From Ectocarpus siliculosus (lineage: Eukaryota; Sar; Phaeophyceae; Ectocarpales; Ectocarpaceae), in assembly GCA_000310025.1 (NCBI GenBank), contig FN649751.1, positions 1,973,313-2,019,097 on the forward strand: a stretch of 45,785 bases of DNA, read 5' to 3'. This document shows, piece after piece, positions 22,001 through 32,882 of this stretch. The position numbers and the translations under genes were made by a program. Numbering within the stretch: position 1 is the first letter of the stretch; each line of letters begins with the position of its first letter. The notes beneath the pieces were generated by a model that was given only the letters and a program-made list of their open reading frames with translations, was not told where the DNA came from and did not search any database.

Positions 22001-22999
22001 AAGATAAAGATGTTGCGCGAGAATCTCTCTAGAAGCTTAATGTGTGGGTAGCGCTCAAGACCCCTTCGTTTCAATCATCTGACAAATATATGTCGTCGTA
22101 CGTGTACTACAGCGGCAGAGAATCTTATAACAACATGGACTGCTGTATCAATTGCACGTGAATGTGTTGCAAAAGTACAGTACACACATACATTTTGTCA
22201 TGTAAGAAGTGACTTTGTTCTCTCCGACCAAAGGAGATTGAGGGACCTTGCATTACAACACGACTAACGTGCCACGGTCAGAACTATACAATGTACTCAT
22301 CGAATGCATAGTGCAACCGTCTCATGAGACCGTCCGCCGTCCTCGACAATGACCGTGCGAAGCGTGCATGTGTTTGCTCCTTGACAGGACAAACGATCAA
22401 TCCTCTAGACTATGACAGCATCCGCATCGTCTTTCGTGAAATTTATGCGCATACTTGCGTACGCACAATGCAAACGTCGCCGGGTCTCCCTGATTCGTTC
22501 TCCGGATATCTCGCTCAGCCTCCTCTCTCTTGCGAGTAACCTTGGGTCCCCAGAAAAACTTCTTGCTGTGAGATGATGATGATGATGATTGCGATGATGG
22601 TGGTGGTGGTGCCGTAAAGACCCTCTTGCCGGATACCTCCGCTTTCCAAGAAGAGCTTGCGGCCTGTGTCACTTCGGTGTTCGCGTGGCTGTTGTTGCCA
22701 TCACCCCAGCTCCAAGCTCCAGTCGTTGTTGCGACGCTGCTGGCGGCACTCACGTTGTTGCTGTCATTCGTACTCCCTGCGGTGTTTTCCCCCCCGGTGA
22801 TCACTGCAGCAGAGATTCCTCTGCGTTTGTCTTCGCCGCCGGGAGCCCTTTCCGCCGTCGAACTCTCGAAAGCAACGAAAGATTTGTTGTGCACATCACG
22901 CTCGAGATGCTCGATCGAGTCGAACCTGGACGGAGGGTTCGACGTGGATCGTGCCAGAAAGCTGTCCCGCCCGCCATCGTAGAAGCGAGTTACGCTCAT
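19074..22999 (-). CDS. Sperm-tail PG-rich repeat (STPGR/SHIPPO-type) protein
   Basis: Exons 22455-22999 (lower edge 22455 or 22467), 21460-21772, 20718-20935, 20110-20325 and 19074-19617; phases agree and the total of 1,836 nt gives 611 residues. Start MSVTRFYDGGRDSFLARST. Residues about 70-160 are Ser/Gly-rich and low complexity. The family marks are Pro-Gly-Pro-x-x-Tyr type repeats: LMGPGYYDTSPGI (about 288), AIGPGQYEARPV (about 330) and NLGPGTYAIELAES (about 455). The regions between them (e.g. KSTLGGRVKRGEI, FSTTVRWTKEPSS) are spaced like degenerate repeats. STPGR proteins such as ODF3/CIMAP and STPG line flagellar microtubules, often inside the doublets, so a role in flagella of swimming cells is likely. 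The last exon after about residue 540 is Arg-rich and unlike the rest; see the alternative 3' exon. Confidence 0.75.
21000..21075 (-). mobile_element. Possible degraded retroelement tail in STPGR intron
   Basis: Minus strand shows CCCGAAAGGAGTGCATGGTC then AATGGTCAAGTGG followed by a C-rich end (CCCCCTACCCCC). The GGTCAATGGTCAA block is shared with the tails at 25330, 25800 and 45730. Short and diverged; no gene. Confidence 0.4.
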
Positions 23000-24927
23000 T
23001 GCCTTTCCAACCCTACATTGCAATCGACTGTCTGTACGTAGACTAATAGTGTGAAGAACATACGTATTACATGCTGCATCGGTCGCGCAAATCATTCTGA
23101 CTCTGCATCGGTTTCAAAAAAAAAAAAGGCGCGCGCGGGTCGCAGTCTACAACATCATTGTGAGTTGGTCGAGATATCATTGTTTGCTGTTGTTGCTGTT
23201 ATGTCGTCTTCGTATGTACGTAAGTAGAGCACATTACTGTATGGCCGACCATTTTGAGGGGTGGCCGGTCGCTCCTCCCGTGGTGTCGATATCTACTATT
23301 ATTACAGTCTATATAGTCAAGGTATATCCTGGGTTTCTGGGACCCTTTGAAAGTTCCTTCCGCACGCCAAGAAGAGAGATTTCATCACGGCGCGACAAGT
23401 TGTGTCGGAAGGCCAATCGTACTATTATTGTTGTGAGTGCTGCCAGAGAGCGAGGATTGGGTACACCCTTTCTCGTCATTGTATCAGCACATACATTGAG
23501 ATCGTGCAGCGAAATCTCCCGCGTGTGAAAGCTACAATGGCTAGTCGGCACTGTGAAGGAAAGGATAAAGCCTACAGTCAAGGATTTAGTGTGCTTCGTT
23601 CTTCTCTACTTGTCTCTACTGGTAGTTTTTTTTCTGGGACTTCGGAAAGAACCCAAGAAAAGTTAGTTGTCTAGAGATGTTGTTGCTTTCTCATGGCGAC
23701 TACTGCTTGCATATGATGTTGGGCTCGCCAGTCGTTGGCTGCGACCGCCCCTCCATGTGCGTTTGCCCGCAAACTACCCTCCTTGCTGCGCGCCGCATAC
23801 AGAAGAAGCACAGCAGTGGCCACAAACCCGAACTATTTTCTACCGAGTAAAACGAAGTGTCTTGCCCTCATTTCGCACTGCACGGGCACCCAGGTGTGGC
23901 CGCGTGATGTCGACTCCAGTTGTACACAGAGAAAGCCTCACGGGCGAGATGTAGTATGTACAGATAGTCTGGAAAATATAAAACTCCAGCGCATACGTAC
24001 CAGCTGTCTCACACAGCCACAAAAATCCACGCGAACGAAGATGCAAACAAAAAAATGTGATTTGGCTTTACTGCATATACTGTGTGGCACACATTCGAAA
24101 CCATGCGTTCACTCCCCTACTTCCAAACCGACAGGAGCAAGCCTCGTGCAAAAAGAGGCAACAAAGCCCAACCAAAAGGGAAAGGGCGGGGGGGCGTGCA
24201 TGCACGAAACACACACGCGGGAGCAAGAAAAGCTTACCGCGTATAACGCTAAAAAAGAATAGGAAACATGAAAGGACTACAGACAGACCTGAAGCGATGG
24301 GGGAATTGTAGCAGCCATCAACAACTCCACGAGCCCCCTCCTATTGATACAAGCAGGATCCCGGCAGATATGGGAGTATTTCCCAGTCCCAAACCGGAAC
24401 AAAACCAAACATTCCGCGAACCCCACGAAAACGATGACAAAAACTATTGTACGAATTACATCTCCATTTGGCGTTTGGCGTTGCAGGCGGGGCTAGACGC
24501 TAGTTCAGAATCTCACAACACGTCTTCATTCTTCGCCAGTAAAAGAGATAAAAAACGAACTGCAGAATACGATATCATACAGACCAAAAACAGGAGGTTT
24601 AATTACGCCTCCGAAATACTTCCCAACCTCTGCTACAACTCCACCGAACACCGATGGCAGGCCAAACAGGCTGGAACAACCCAAAAAAGCGAACAAAGCG
24701 ATTAAACCAATCAACTTTCACAGCCGACATCCAAAATCGATTCATTTCACCACCGCCCCCACCACGCCACTTAAAGGTGTGCTCTTGATACTGTCGTAAA
24801 CAAGTCCTACACAAATACGGCCAAGGGAGAGAGCAGCGGGTGTGTCACGAGCGGACGCTTGCTCGCTACGACCACTATTAAACGTACGACGACACCAACA
24901 AACTTGCGCCGCAGCCAAAAACAAATC
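23000..24927. other. Intergenic region between STPGR gene and TIC21 gene
   Basis: Upstream flank of the STPGR gene (with an A-run at 23118-23128) and downstream flank of the TIC21-like gene. Frames such as 24268-24705 (+) have no domain and an A/C-rich composition expected of reversed 3' UTR. No gene supported. Confidence 0.5.
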
Positions 24928-27900
24928 TCAGCCGCTCTTGGCCAGCTTAGCCAGCTTAGGCGTCCTCGCGAGCAGCCACAGGGACGCCGCTAGCGAGCAG
25001 AAGTGGCTCAGCAAGGTGTTGGTGTTGGCCTGGACGATGAAAACGTCCAGGGCGCGGAACTGCGCCTGCGCCACCTCCGCGGCACCGGCGGTGCCCACCA
25101 TCACGGAGGGCTGAAAACCTGATAATATAACAGTACAATAAAACGAGGGTTAGCAGTGGTCCACGAAAGGCGTACTTGGTGGTGGGGCGGTTTTTCGCCC
25201 CTGCGATGTCCGTGTGCTCGGTGCGCTGGGCAAGGGCGGCAGCACGCGGCGAAAATACGGACACGTCGAAAATGAAGAGAGGCGTGTTGCGGGGGGGGGG
25301 GGGCGTACTCATTTGTTGCTTGCCTTAATAATTTGACCATTGACCACGCGTCCCTTTCGAGACGGAGCACCGTTCCTACACCTACTAGAGACACCACCAA
25401 CATTTGGGAGCTCTTTACGTTTCTGCCACAAACTCCATAAAAATTTCTTGCACATCTTATCCCCGTCCTCTAGGGCCTCTTGTGCCCACCATCTATCCCC
25501 AATTATCGCGATCGTTTTTTCGCTGTTGTCTAATTTACCAAACTTGTCCATGTCACACCCTCTCTGTCTCATTTCCTCCTCGAGATCCTCTCTTTCCTTC
25601 CTGTACAACTCACACTCCCCAACGGGGGGGGGGGGGGGGGGGGTANNNNNNNNNNNNNNNNNNNNNNNNNNNNNNNNNNNNNNNNNNNNNNNNNNNNNNN
25701 NNNNNNNNNNNNNNNNNNNNNNNNNNNNNNNNNNNNNNNNNNNNNGGGGGGGGGGGGGGTGTATTCATACTCATAGTCGTGCATGCCGTAGTCGTTTGAC
25801 CATTGACCTCGCATCCCTACAAAGCCGGGACGGAGCACGCCGGGTTCTCACCGGACCAGGCTCTCACATCACCAAGCGCGAAGCGCCGTGAGGTATTCGG
25901 CGAGTCGCATGAAGGGTGAGCTGCACCCTGCTAAGGGTGTTCGGCATCTTGTGCTTACTTCCTTGCGTACGGATGACAGCTACGCATGACTTAATTTATT
26001 TTCTGGTGCTTTCACTTCCAGAGACAGTTGTAAGCACTGTGTAACTGCCTCGAGGAAGCTTGACCATTTTAACACAACGTGGTGCGATCATCCCCCGTTG
26101 CGCGGAGTGAGGTTTCTCGACCCCGCACAACATGATCTACTCGACTACCATTATGGTTACCGCCAAAAAAAAAACCAGAGGTAAAAAAAAAAAAACGGTA
26201 ACCTGGTTGCCGAGTTCACGAAGTGAATTGGCTTGTTTTACAACGTCGTTGCCAAGCGACGAAAACCCAATCCCGATGGCAAACACCGAGTGGGGGGCTT
26301 GTTTTACAACGTCGTTGCCAAGCGACGAAAACCCAAACCCCGATGGCAAACACCGGGGGGGGGGACCTTCGACGACGCACGGTTGTGATGGTAAATAATT
26401 GCGCGGTCACCGCCCTCCAAGCATCGGAATGTTGCGGCCCGGACGGGGTTGGAAAGGTACTCGTTTTTCTCTAGCCTGGATGCACGAATGCCCACAGAGA
26501 CGGTCTACCCGACCAGAATCTACCAGCTCGAGCAGGAGCAGCGCCTCCCCTCCCGGCTGGAAGCCTCCACATCAATCAACGGGTGTTGTTCATTGCCATG
26601 AGCGGCAATGATCGGCAGAGTAGCGCACATGCATGAGAGCACTCTCCATCTACCCTTTGAGGAAGCAAAGAAGCAAGAAGCGGAGTCACAAGCAGCCAAG
26701 ACGCGCTGTCACTTCTGCCCTGCACAACACACACCAACGCCAAACAATCCACACGGGTCAACAAGAATCACCCCATAGACAGCTTGCGCGCGATGTCCGC
26801 GGGTTCCGCCGTTTCGTGACTTCTCCCTCTCCCCCCGCTCCTCACCTTGGGCGTACAAAACCTTAGCGACCAGCGTGCCGACGATCTGCTCCGCTCCGAC
26901 CAGAGCCAGGAGCATGCCCGCCACGTTGATGTACAGCCCCATCCTCAGCGAGCTACGCATGCGCACTTGCGCGTCGTCCACCTCGGCCAGAGTGCCCAAA
27001 TTCCTCCACCCCTTCGCCTTCAGGTTGTACCCCCACGTCCTGCGCGTGCGAAAAAATCCGCGTTGTGGAAATTAGCGCAGGAGTCGTCCGGTTTGGTCGG
27101 TAGCGCGCGGGGCGAGCGAGGGGGGGCGTTACGATCGGGGCTTGATTGAGCTCACGGCTTGTTGGCTCTCTCGCGCTCGTGGGTCTCTCGTGATGCGCCT
27201 ACGCAAACCCCACAGCGACACCTCTTTCGGTGGCTAAACCCACAACAGGAGTCTCCGTTGTCGGGCGGCGTAGCAGGAAGATATGGGGCACTAACCCAGA
27301 GACCGGAGAGAGACACGGCAACGCTCAAACGAGAACAAAACGTCCGGTTGGGCAAAATTGATTGGATTGTCTCCTGCTTGGAAAAATGTAACAAAACATG
27401 GGTCAGAAGCGACCCACTCACCGCAGCATTTACCGTCTATTAACCGGGTAGGCGGCGGCGGTGTGGAACAGCTGTAGTAAAATTACCAACTCACCAGCAG
27501 ATGCTCGCTGCCGAGCAAGCAAGGCTAGCCACGGCCAGCGCGACCCCGTTGCCGAGGATGTTGCCTCGGGTGGAGCGGTTGGTGACGGCGTTGGAGAAGA
27601 GAAGGATGATAAAAGCCACCGTCGACAGGATCGTTTGCGCCCACCACGAAAGCCAGCTCACCTGCCGTGGAATACGAAGAACGGTTCCGGAAGAAACAAA
27701 GAGCTAACAGGGTCAGTGCAATGGGGCGCGTGGGGGAGGGGGGGGCGGAACACCTGTTCCTTTCCGGAGGGGAGACTGGGGAGTGCGTTAGCTCTGCGTG
27801 AAACGATGAAACTCCTCTCCATCGCGGCCGTACAACAGAAAACAACCCAAAAGCGTGGTACGAATGACCAACAGCAAGAAAGTGGTGTTCCAGGCGGAGC

Positions 27901-29456
27901 ATGAAAGGGCTCTGACTCCCTGTTAGTTCCCACAAGAGTCCAAGTGGGAGAATGAGTGTGTGCACGCAAGGTATCTGAACACCTTACCCCCCAACCGTAC
28001 CACATTTAACATAACGGGGGTAGTGCAGAAATATCAAGGATACCCTTTTGTAGGTGCACGACACGCGGTACGGCCGCCTGGTGCAGGTCAGGCGAATGTG
28101 CAATCGAGCTTTTCACGTGTGTTCTATCCGTGGCCGCGCCGGGACTCAAGACCAATCAGACCATACGTCTCTTTGCAACGGGGCGGCCGTACAGAACACA
28201 TCAAGATCTCCCAGCAGCAGCAGCAGCAGCAGCAGCAGTGCCGGCCCTGAACTTACAGCAATATACGCAGGAAGTACGACCAACAAGACACAGGCGTGGC
28301 GGCACCCACCTGTCGGAAAACCGTCGTGCTGCGCTTCAGCTGCTTGACGACAGACCTTTGAGCGTAGGGCGTGTGTAAAGGCCGGCGACGGACGGTGCCC
28401 GGTAAAAGATTACAACACCCACCAAGATACGCGAACAAGACACGCGAACTAATGTAGGCAAAAACATTAAAAAAAGTATGAACCCTGAACCAAGCAAAGC
28501 GACGTTTGCTTTTGCGCATCGACCTTCAACGAAGAGTTAACGAGGTTGAGGAAGTCTTTCTGTACCAGCGACGAAGTTCGTCTCGTGCCAGAATTACAGA
28601 ATACCAGTCATTACTGTCCATCGACCGGTAGACTCCGAGTGAATATCGTCGCGCAACAGTTGATGAATACTAGGGCACATCAGGTCCTCTACAGCAGTAT
28701 TGGAAGCCTAAAGAACTCAGGCGTCGGGTTCATGTAGACTAGACTGTTCGAGAGGATGGGTCATTTCAACTATTGAACATGCATACAACGGCACATGTGC
28801 ATACATGTAGCATGCGCTGGTTAGACCCCAAGGAGGGAACTACTTGCTGTTCTTTGCCGTAAAGCGGAACATCGGAACCATGCAAGCAGCAACATTGTCA
28901 ACTCAGCAACCCAGCGTTTCCAAGCCCACACGTCTATGAGAGTGCAGCAAACAGTTGTGGCCACCCCGCCCTAACCTAACAAGGACCATCATGCCCGCAC
29001 GACGAAGCAAGAGGGTGGTAGTCCAACTCGGCCACCGGTGAAACATATTGAGTGTTGACAGTTACACACACACCTATCCAAGATCTCCTCGCCATCGCTG
29101 TACTCCTCCCCATCCACATCGTCATACTCGTACATCTCCTCATCCTCGTCCTCCTCCGCCGCCACGCCGCGCAGGCGCGAAGGCACTCGCCCCAACAAGC
29201 CTCCCCGGGCCGCCGCCCCCAGTCGCACCCACGGCCGAAGAAATCGTTGCTGTTTTCGAGACGGTTCGAGAGACATCAACGCTGCTCCTGCTGTCGGCGA
29301 GCGAGGGGTCACTGCTCGCGCGTTGATAGCACCGTGGCAAAGGAAGGCGGAGCGGTGGCACCCAGCGGCGGCTGGTGGCGGAGAGACGAAGCCGGCAACA
29401 GAGCCTACCGTCAGCGCGAGGACGGCGGTGGCGGAGCCCATTCGAAAAACGTACAT
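24928..29456 (-). CDS. TIC21: TIC21/PIC1-like plastid inner-envelope protein (DUF3611 family)
   Basis: Exons 29074-29456, 28310-28355, 27495-27661, 26846-27039 and 24928-25118; all phases agree, 981 nt, 326 residues. The N-terminus is a heterokont bipartite presequence: hydrophobic MGSATAVLALTVGSVAG, then FVSPPPAAAG with Phe right after Ala-Gly (ASAFAP-like), then a Ser/Arg/Ala-rich transit region and an acidic EEDEDEEMYEYDD stretch. The mature part has the DUF3611 pattern: VVKQLKRSTTVFRQVSWLSW, membrane helices around TILSTVAFIILLFSNAV and NILGNGVALAVASLACS, WGYNLKAKGWRNLGTLAEVD, GLYINVAGMLLALVGAEQIV, LVAKVLYAQG and DVFIVQANTNTLLSHF near the end. Plant TIC21 has been proposed as a protein-import component and as an iron permease; which applies here is unknown. 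The start is ATG 29456 or 29441. Introns carry a LINE remnant, a gap and a repeat copy. Confidence 0.88.
25290..25645 (-). mobile_element. Truncated non-LTR (LINE-like) retrotransposon, 3' end
   Basis: The minus frame running down from the gap edge reads VGECELYRKEREDLEEEMRQ, then KTIAIIGDRWWAQEALEDG and KKFLWSLWQKRKELPN, typical of the C-terminal end of LINE reverse transcriptases after the 'H-x-L-x-x-C' motif. The reading frame ends with TGA in ATGAGTACG at about 25309 and the element stops in a 13-base C run (minus strand). The 5' part is lost in the N gap. It sits inside the last intron of the TIC21-like gene, in the same orientation. Confidence 0.7.
25646..25745. other. Assembly gap (100 N) flanked by G runs
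   Basis: Exactly 100 N, preceded by a G(20) run ending GGTA and followed by 14 G. The gap size is a placeholder; the homopolymers and repeats probably broke the assembly. Confidence 0.98.
25746..26366 (-). mobile_element. Dispersed repeat copy 1 (about 620 bp, poly-C tailed)
   Basis: Reverse-complement match to 45281-45785 over nearly its whole length: C-run, GGTGTTTGCCATCGGG, TTTTCGTCGCTTGGCA block, GGTAACC with a homopolymer T run, GGTCGAGTAGAT, TGTTGTGCGGGGTCGAGAA, AGACAGTT-like and AGCACCAGAAAATAAATTA blocks, GGTGAGAACCCGGCGTGCTC, GATGCGAGGTCAATGGTC, GGCATGCACGAC and a terminal C run. The last 90 bp resemble the LINE tail at 25290, suggesting mobilisation by that machinery. Lies in a TIC21 intron. 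Confidence 0.8.
26232..26363. repeat. Tandem 66-bp duplication inside repeat copy 1
   Basis: CTTGTTTTACAACGTCGTTG begins at 26232 and 26298, with units ending GATGGCAAACACCG plus a G run. Copy 2 at 45281 has only one unit. Each unit contains CGTCGTTGCCAAGCGACG, which can pair CGTCG with CGACG. Confidence 0.9.
28212..28238. repeat. (CAG)9 microsatellite in TIC21 intron 2
   Basis: Nine perfect CAG triplets. The + frames through it are not coding; the small exon 28310-28355 lies nearby on the minus strand. Confidence 0.95.
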
Positions 29457-29815
29457 GATACCTTGATTCCTGTTGCCCTCTCAAGCAACGAGGAGAGCAA
29501 CCAAACGCTCAACTGCAGCTCCCACGACAGGATCCGACAGACCCCAAGAAGTCTGTAGAGGGTGCGGACACACTTGTGTGCCTGTGGGTCTATTCAAAGA
29601 CCAGAGCCAGACCGAGACGGTTGCAGATGATTGCAATGCAATAAATGATTCCAAGAGAGAGGCACAGGGGGGACGCATAATCATCTCAATATCACACACC
29701 TGTACCATTTGTTTGAATTGCGGCGGAATACAGGATGTCGCGGATCCCCGGGTCGGAGCGAGGTTGTTTGGTCCACACCACAGCAATAGCCGACTGCTCT
29801 GTGGCGGCAACAAAC
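29457..29815. promoter_or_regulatory. Shared upstream region of divergent TIC21 and PHAX genes
   Basis: Only about 360 bp separate the two opposing start codons (29456 minus, 29816 plus), so both 5' UTRs and core promoters must lie here or overlap the first exons. I see no clear TATA box or named element. A bidirectional promoter is inference from spacing. Confidence 0.5.
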
Positions 29816-31779
29816 ATGTCGACCTTTGACGATGACGATATGGACTTCGGGGGTGATGATGATGGGGTGAGCTTGGAATTTTTGGAAGCTCTAGCAGCAG
29901 CAGTGTGTGTTGAGAACCAGACACCTCGGATCTCCACTCTTCCTCCCCAAAATTCAAAAATGAGCACAAACCAATCAATGCTCTGTACCCTTGGTATAGC
30001 AAGGATGGTCTGCCCTTTGTATCAGCACGACACGCGCGCGCTTCAACGAGGACGCATTGGAATGGATTGTGGGACCCCATGCATCAGCATCCCATTCCAT
30101 TCCGCCTCTCCTCACTACAATGTGTTGCGGACTTGCCCTCACACCACCGAGCTCGCAACTGGCCTGTATGTCCCTACACTCGCAACAGGACGATTTCTTG
30201 ACGGGCAAGCTTGCAGCGTTGGGCATCGACGAAGACCTAGAGCTTTCGGGGGGCGAAGAAGAAGATGACAACCGTGCTCCCGCCACAGACCCCGCCGCCG
30301 ATTCATCCAACAAGCCCCCCGGCATCGTGGCACCATCGCCACAGCAGGCTTCCGCTTCCACAGCAGTAGCAGCAGTTCCCGCTGCAAGTCGTTCGACGGC
30401 TCCCGCGCCCGCTGACGATTGGGGAGCACCACCAAGTGAGGGCTGCTCCCCCGGTGACGCGGGCATCTGGGGAGAAGTAGACTCGTGGGGGGAGACCCGA
30501 ATAGCAACACCAACCGTCGAAGCACCACCCGCTGCGGGAGGAGGACGGGGAACAGCCGTGGAAGATGGGGAGCTCGTGCAGATGATCGACCAGCCCTTGC
30601 GGACCTCTCGCGGCAGGGAGCAAAGGTCTGCCCGGGACAGCGGTAGAGGCGGGGGGCGAAGAGGCGGGGGTGGCGGCGGCAGGGGCAAGCGGGGGCGGCC
30701 GAAGAAGGACGGCAAGGCGCGAGGGCGGAACGTGACGATCAAGGAGTGCGCCGAGTGGGTGTGCGAGCGCCTCGGCGAGCCCAAGTACTACCTCATGTGT
30801 CAAGTGGTGTCCACCATCGGTTACAACAAGACCAGGGACTTGCTGGAGGCTGTGCAAGAGACCCAGGTGAGGTGGCGCTGCTGGTGGTGGTAGGAAAGAA
30901 AAGGGCGGAGAAAAACGGCGTCACCGTTTGCCGCCGCAATGTCGTTCAAAAGTTTGACGACAAAGCTCTGCTGTGGCCTATTGCCGAGCGACGAACTAAC
31001 CGGATGGCATGCGCATAGGTGCGACGACAGTGTTTGCTCAAGAAGTAGTCACGTGGCATATTTTTTCTTGTCAGCTTACATCAAGTCTGCTCACAGCTAG
31101 TCTGACCTGCGGGGCGCTGGTAGCACACACTGATGCCCTAAATACTGTTTCATCTTTCATCGGGTCCTGATGACCTCTGCGCTGCTCTAGTACGCCGAGT
31201 GTCGCCAAAAGTAGTTCTACAGACTACACGCCGGTGAGCGTGAACAACCCCAACCCACGAAGCACGAATGCACCCTTCGACGACCCACCATCGTGCCTCG
31301 AAACGCCGTTGTTGCTGCTGTCAAGACACACCCCTCAACCCGCCCCGCCACCCCCGCCCGCCCACAACACACGCCCAACAAAACAGGAGACGGGGGGTAT
31401 GCCGACCGCGGACGGGAGTCGGAAGCGCACCGCGGGAGGCGTTTTCTTCACCCTCCTCAAGAAACACATGGAACCGTCCCGGCTCAAGGAGCTGTACGCG
31501 GACGAGCTGCGCGTCAAAAAGGAGAAGGACAGGGCGCGCAGAGCGGCCAACAAGCGCAAGGCCGAGGCGGCCTTGGCAGGGGAGGACGTCATGACGCCTA
31601 GAAATCCCCCGAGGAACAGAGGGCGCGGCGGCGGTGGCGGCGGTGGTGCCACGAGGGCGGGGAGAGATATGGGGAAATGGGCCGGCCCTACCGCCGGAGC
31701 GGGCGGTAGGGATGGTTGCGGTGATGCTGTTGCGGCGAAGCGCGCACGAGCGGGCATCAGCAGCCTCTCCAAAGAATGA
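29816..31779 (+). CDS. PHAX-type RNA-binding-domain protein (RNA_GG_bind) with AT-hook-like motif
   Basis: Exons 29816-29866, 30189-30866 and 31387-31779; all joins are phase 0, 1,122 nt, 373 residues. The start MSTFDDDDMDFGGDDDG is acidic and joins DDFLTGKLAALGIDEDLELS. The middle is Ala/Pro/Ser-rich. Residues about 180-192 hold GKRGRPKKDGK, an AT-hook-like basic motif. The RNA_GG_bind domain follows: ECAEWVCERLGEPKYYLMCQ, VVSTIGYNKTRDLLEAVQET, then GGMPTADGSRKRTAGGVFF with the family's GG and R-R/K-x-x-G-G-V-F-F signature. The tail is a Lys/Arg-rich helix (LKELYADELRVKKEKDRARR) and a Gly-rich end. PHAX exports capped snRNA precursors together with CBC and CRM1. Several protists have only the core domain, so the exact role is open. 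Family assignment is strong. Confidence 0.88.
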
Positions 31780-32882
31780 GACAGCGGGGATGCTGCCTGC
31801 AAGGCGTTTTTTTCTCAGCATAAACTGCCGTGCCGCTCATAGTGCGAGATTGGGCGACACCACGTGGTTCTTGTAGGACGACTATTAAATGGTAAGGGAG
31901 GGGTCACTCCGTGGCGCCGTCCATCTATCTACCCCGCGCATGTTGTTCTCGTGTGCGCTTTCTCAGTGTCACCACCTATGTTTTTTGGACGGGTGAGTGA
32001 AGTGCTGCGCTAGGCTTGGGGCGGCAGGTTGTCTCATGCATTAGAGAACGTGAGCGGTAGTGGCTGCAACCATGTTGAATAGTGCTTCTTTATTGCGCTG
32101 GCGGTCGCACACACGCCTGTTGTGGATTTTAGATCCCCGAAGGGAACTCGTCACATGCCAACGGAAATCTCCGCTTGGCAGGGGTTCCAGCTTGCAATAC
32201 AACGCGCCCGGGACTCGGTGTGCTGTCATGTTCTGTGTGTCATGGATTTGCCATTGACATAGGCGTTGGCACTGTCGTGTAACGGTTTACGCTCTCTACT
32301 TGGCTATCGTCACCCTATGGGCGATATTTTTAGTGCCGTTGAGATAGGCGTTGGCACTGTCTACTAACGGTTTTAAGTTCTGTACTTGGCTATCGTCACC
32401 CTATGGGCGATGTTTTCAGGGTTATCATTGCCCTGGATGTGAATCGCCCTGACACCCGGTGGCTGGAGACCATCAGGTCTTGTCGATATCTACATTCCTA
32501 CAAACAGCGGGTTAAGCTCGGGAAGACTTGTATTTGACTCATGTAAGCTCGGGTCAACGGTTCAACAAGGTGAAACGTCAGCTGCGCTCCTGTGATGTTG
32601 ATCGGGCAGTAGAGCATCCCTGATTTCTGGATTGTTCACATGTCATTGCCATGCATGTGTCCGAAACCCAAGAGTATCCGTCTGGGGATCAGCGGGGGCG
32701 TGGATCTATCTCGGAGAGTTAGGATGTTATAGTTCTCATCGAAGTGAAACAAGTCCCTGCCATTGTTTTATGTACAGCGTTAAGAATGCGACGGTTCCAA
32801 AAAGCAAAATTGCGGAAGCCCACTTTCCTAAGCACGTTCACAACGGCCACATCAACTCAAGTCACTCGAGTGCGCCAAGAAC
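31780..32882. other. Convergent intergenic region; contains tandem repeat
   Basis: Holds the 3' UTRs of the PHAX-type (+) and ATAT (-) genes. No gene supported. A direct repeat lies at 32258-32425. Confidence 0.5.
32258..32425. repeat. Two tandem 86-bp units with ATCG..CGAT hairpin
   Basis: Units start ATAGGCGTTGGCACTGTC at about 32259 and 32344 and share ACTTGGCTATCGTCACCCTA followed by TGGGCGAT. The last block can fold as ATCG/CGAT with CCC/GGG. Similar in layout (about 85 bp, two units, small hairpin, between convergent 3' ends) to the repeat at 2828, but without sequence identity that I can see. Confidence 0.85.

Noticed and set aside
22560-22615. GAT/GGT trinucleotide runs as a possible separate repeat feature
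   Set aside because: They lie within the first exon of the STPGR gene and encode its Ser and Pro runs.
24268-24705. + strand open frame of 145 codons
   Set aside because: No domain, A/C-rich, lies in the 3' flank of the minus-strand TIC21-like gene.
25569-25838. Open frames crossing the N gap
   Set aside because: Translation through undefined bases is meaningless.
451-32425. Repeats considered as CRISPR arrays
   Set aside because: Units are long, few and adjacent without unique spacers, and the genome is eukaryotic.
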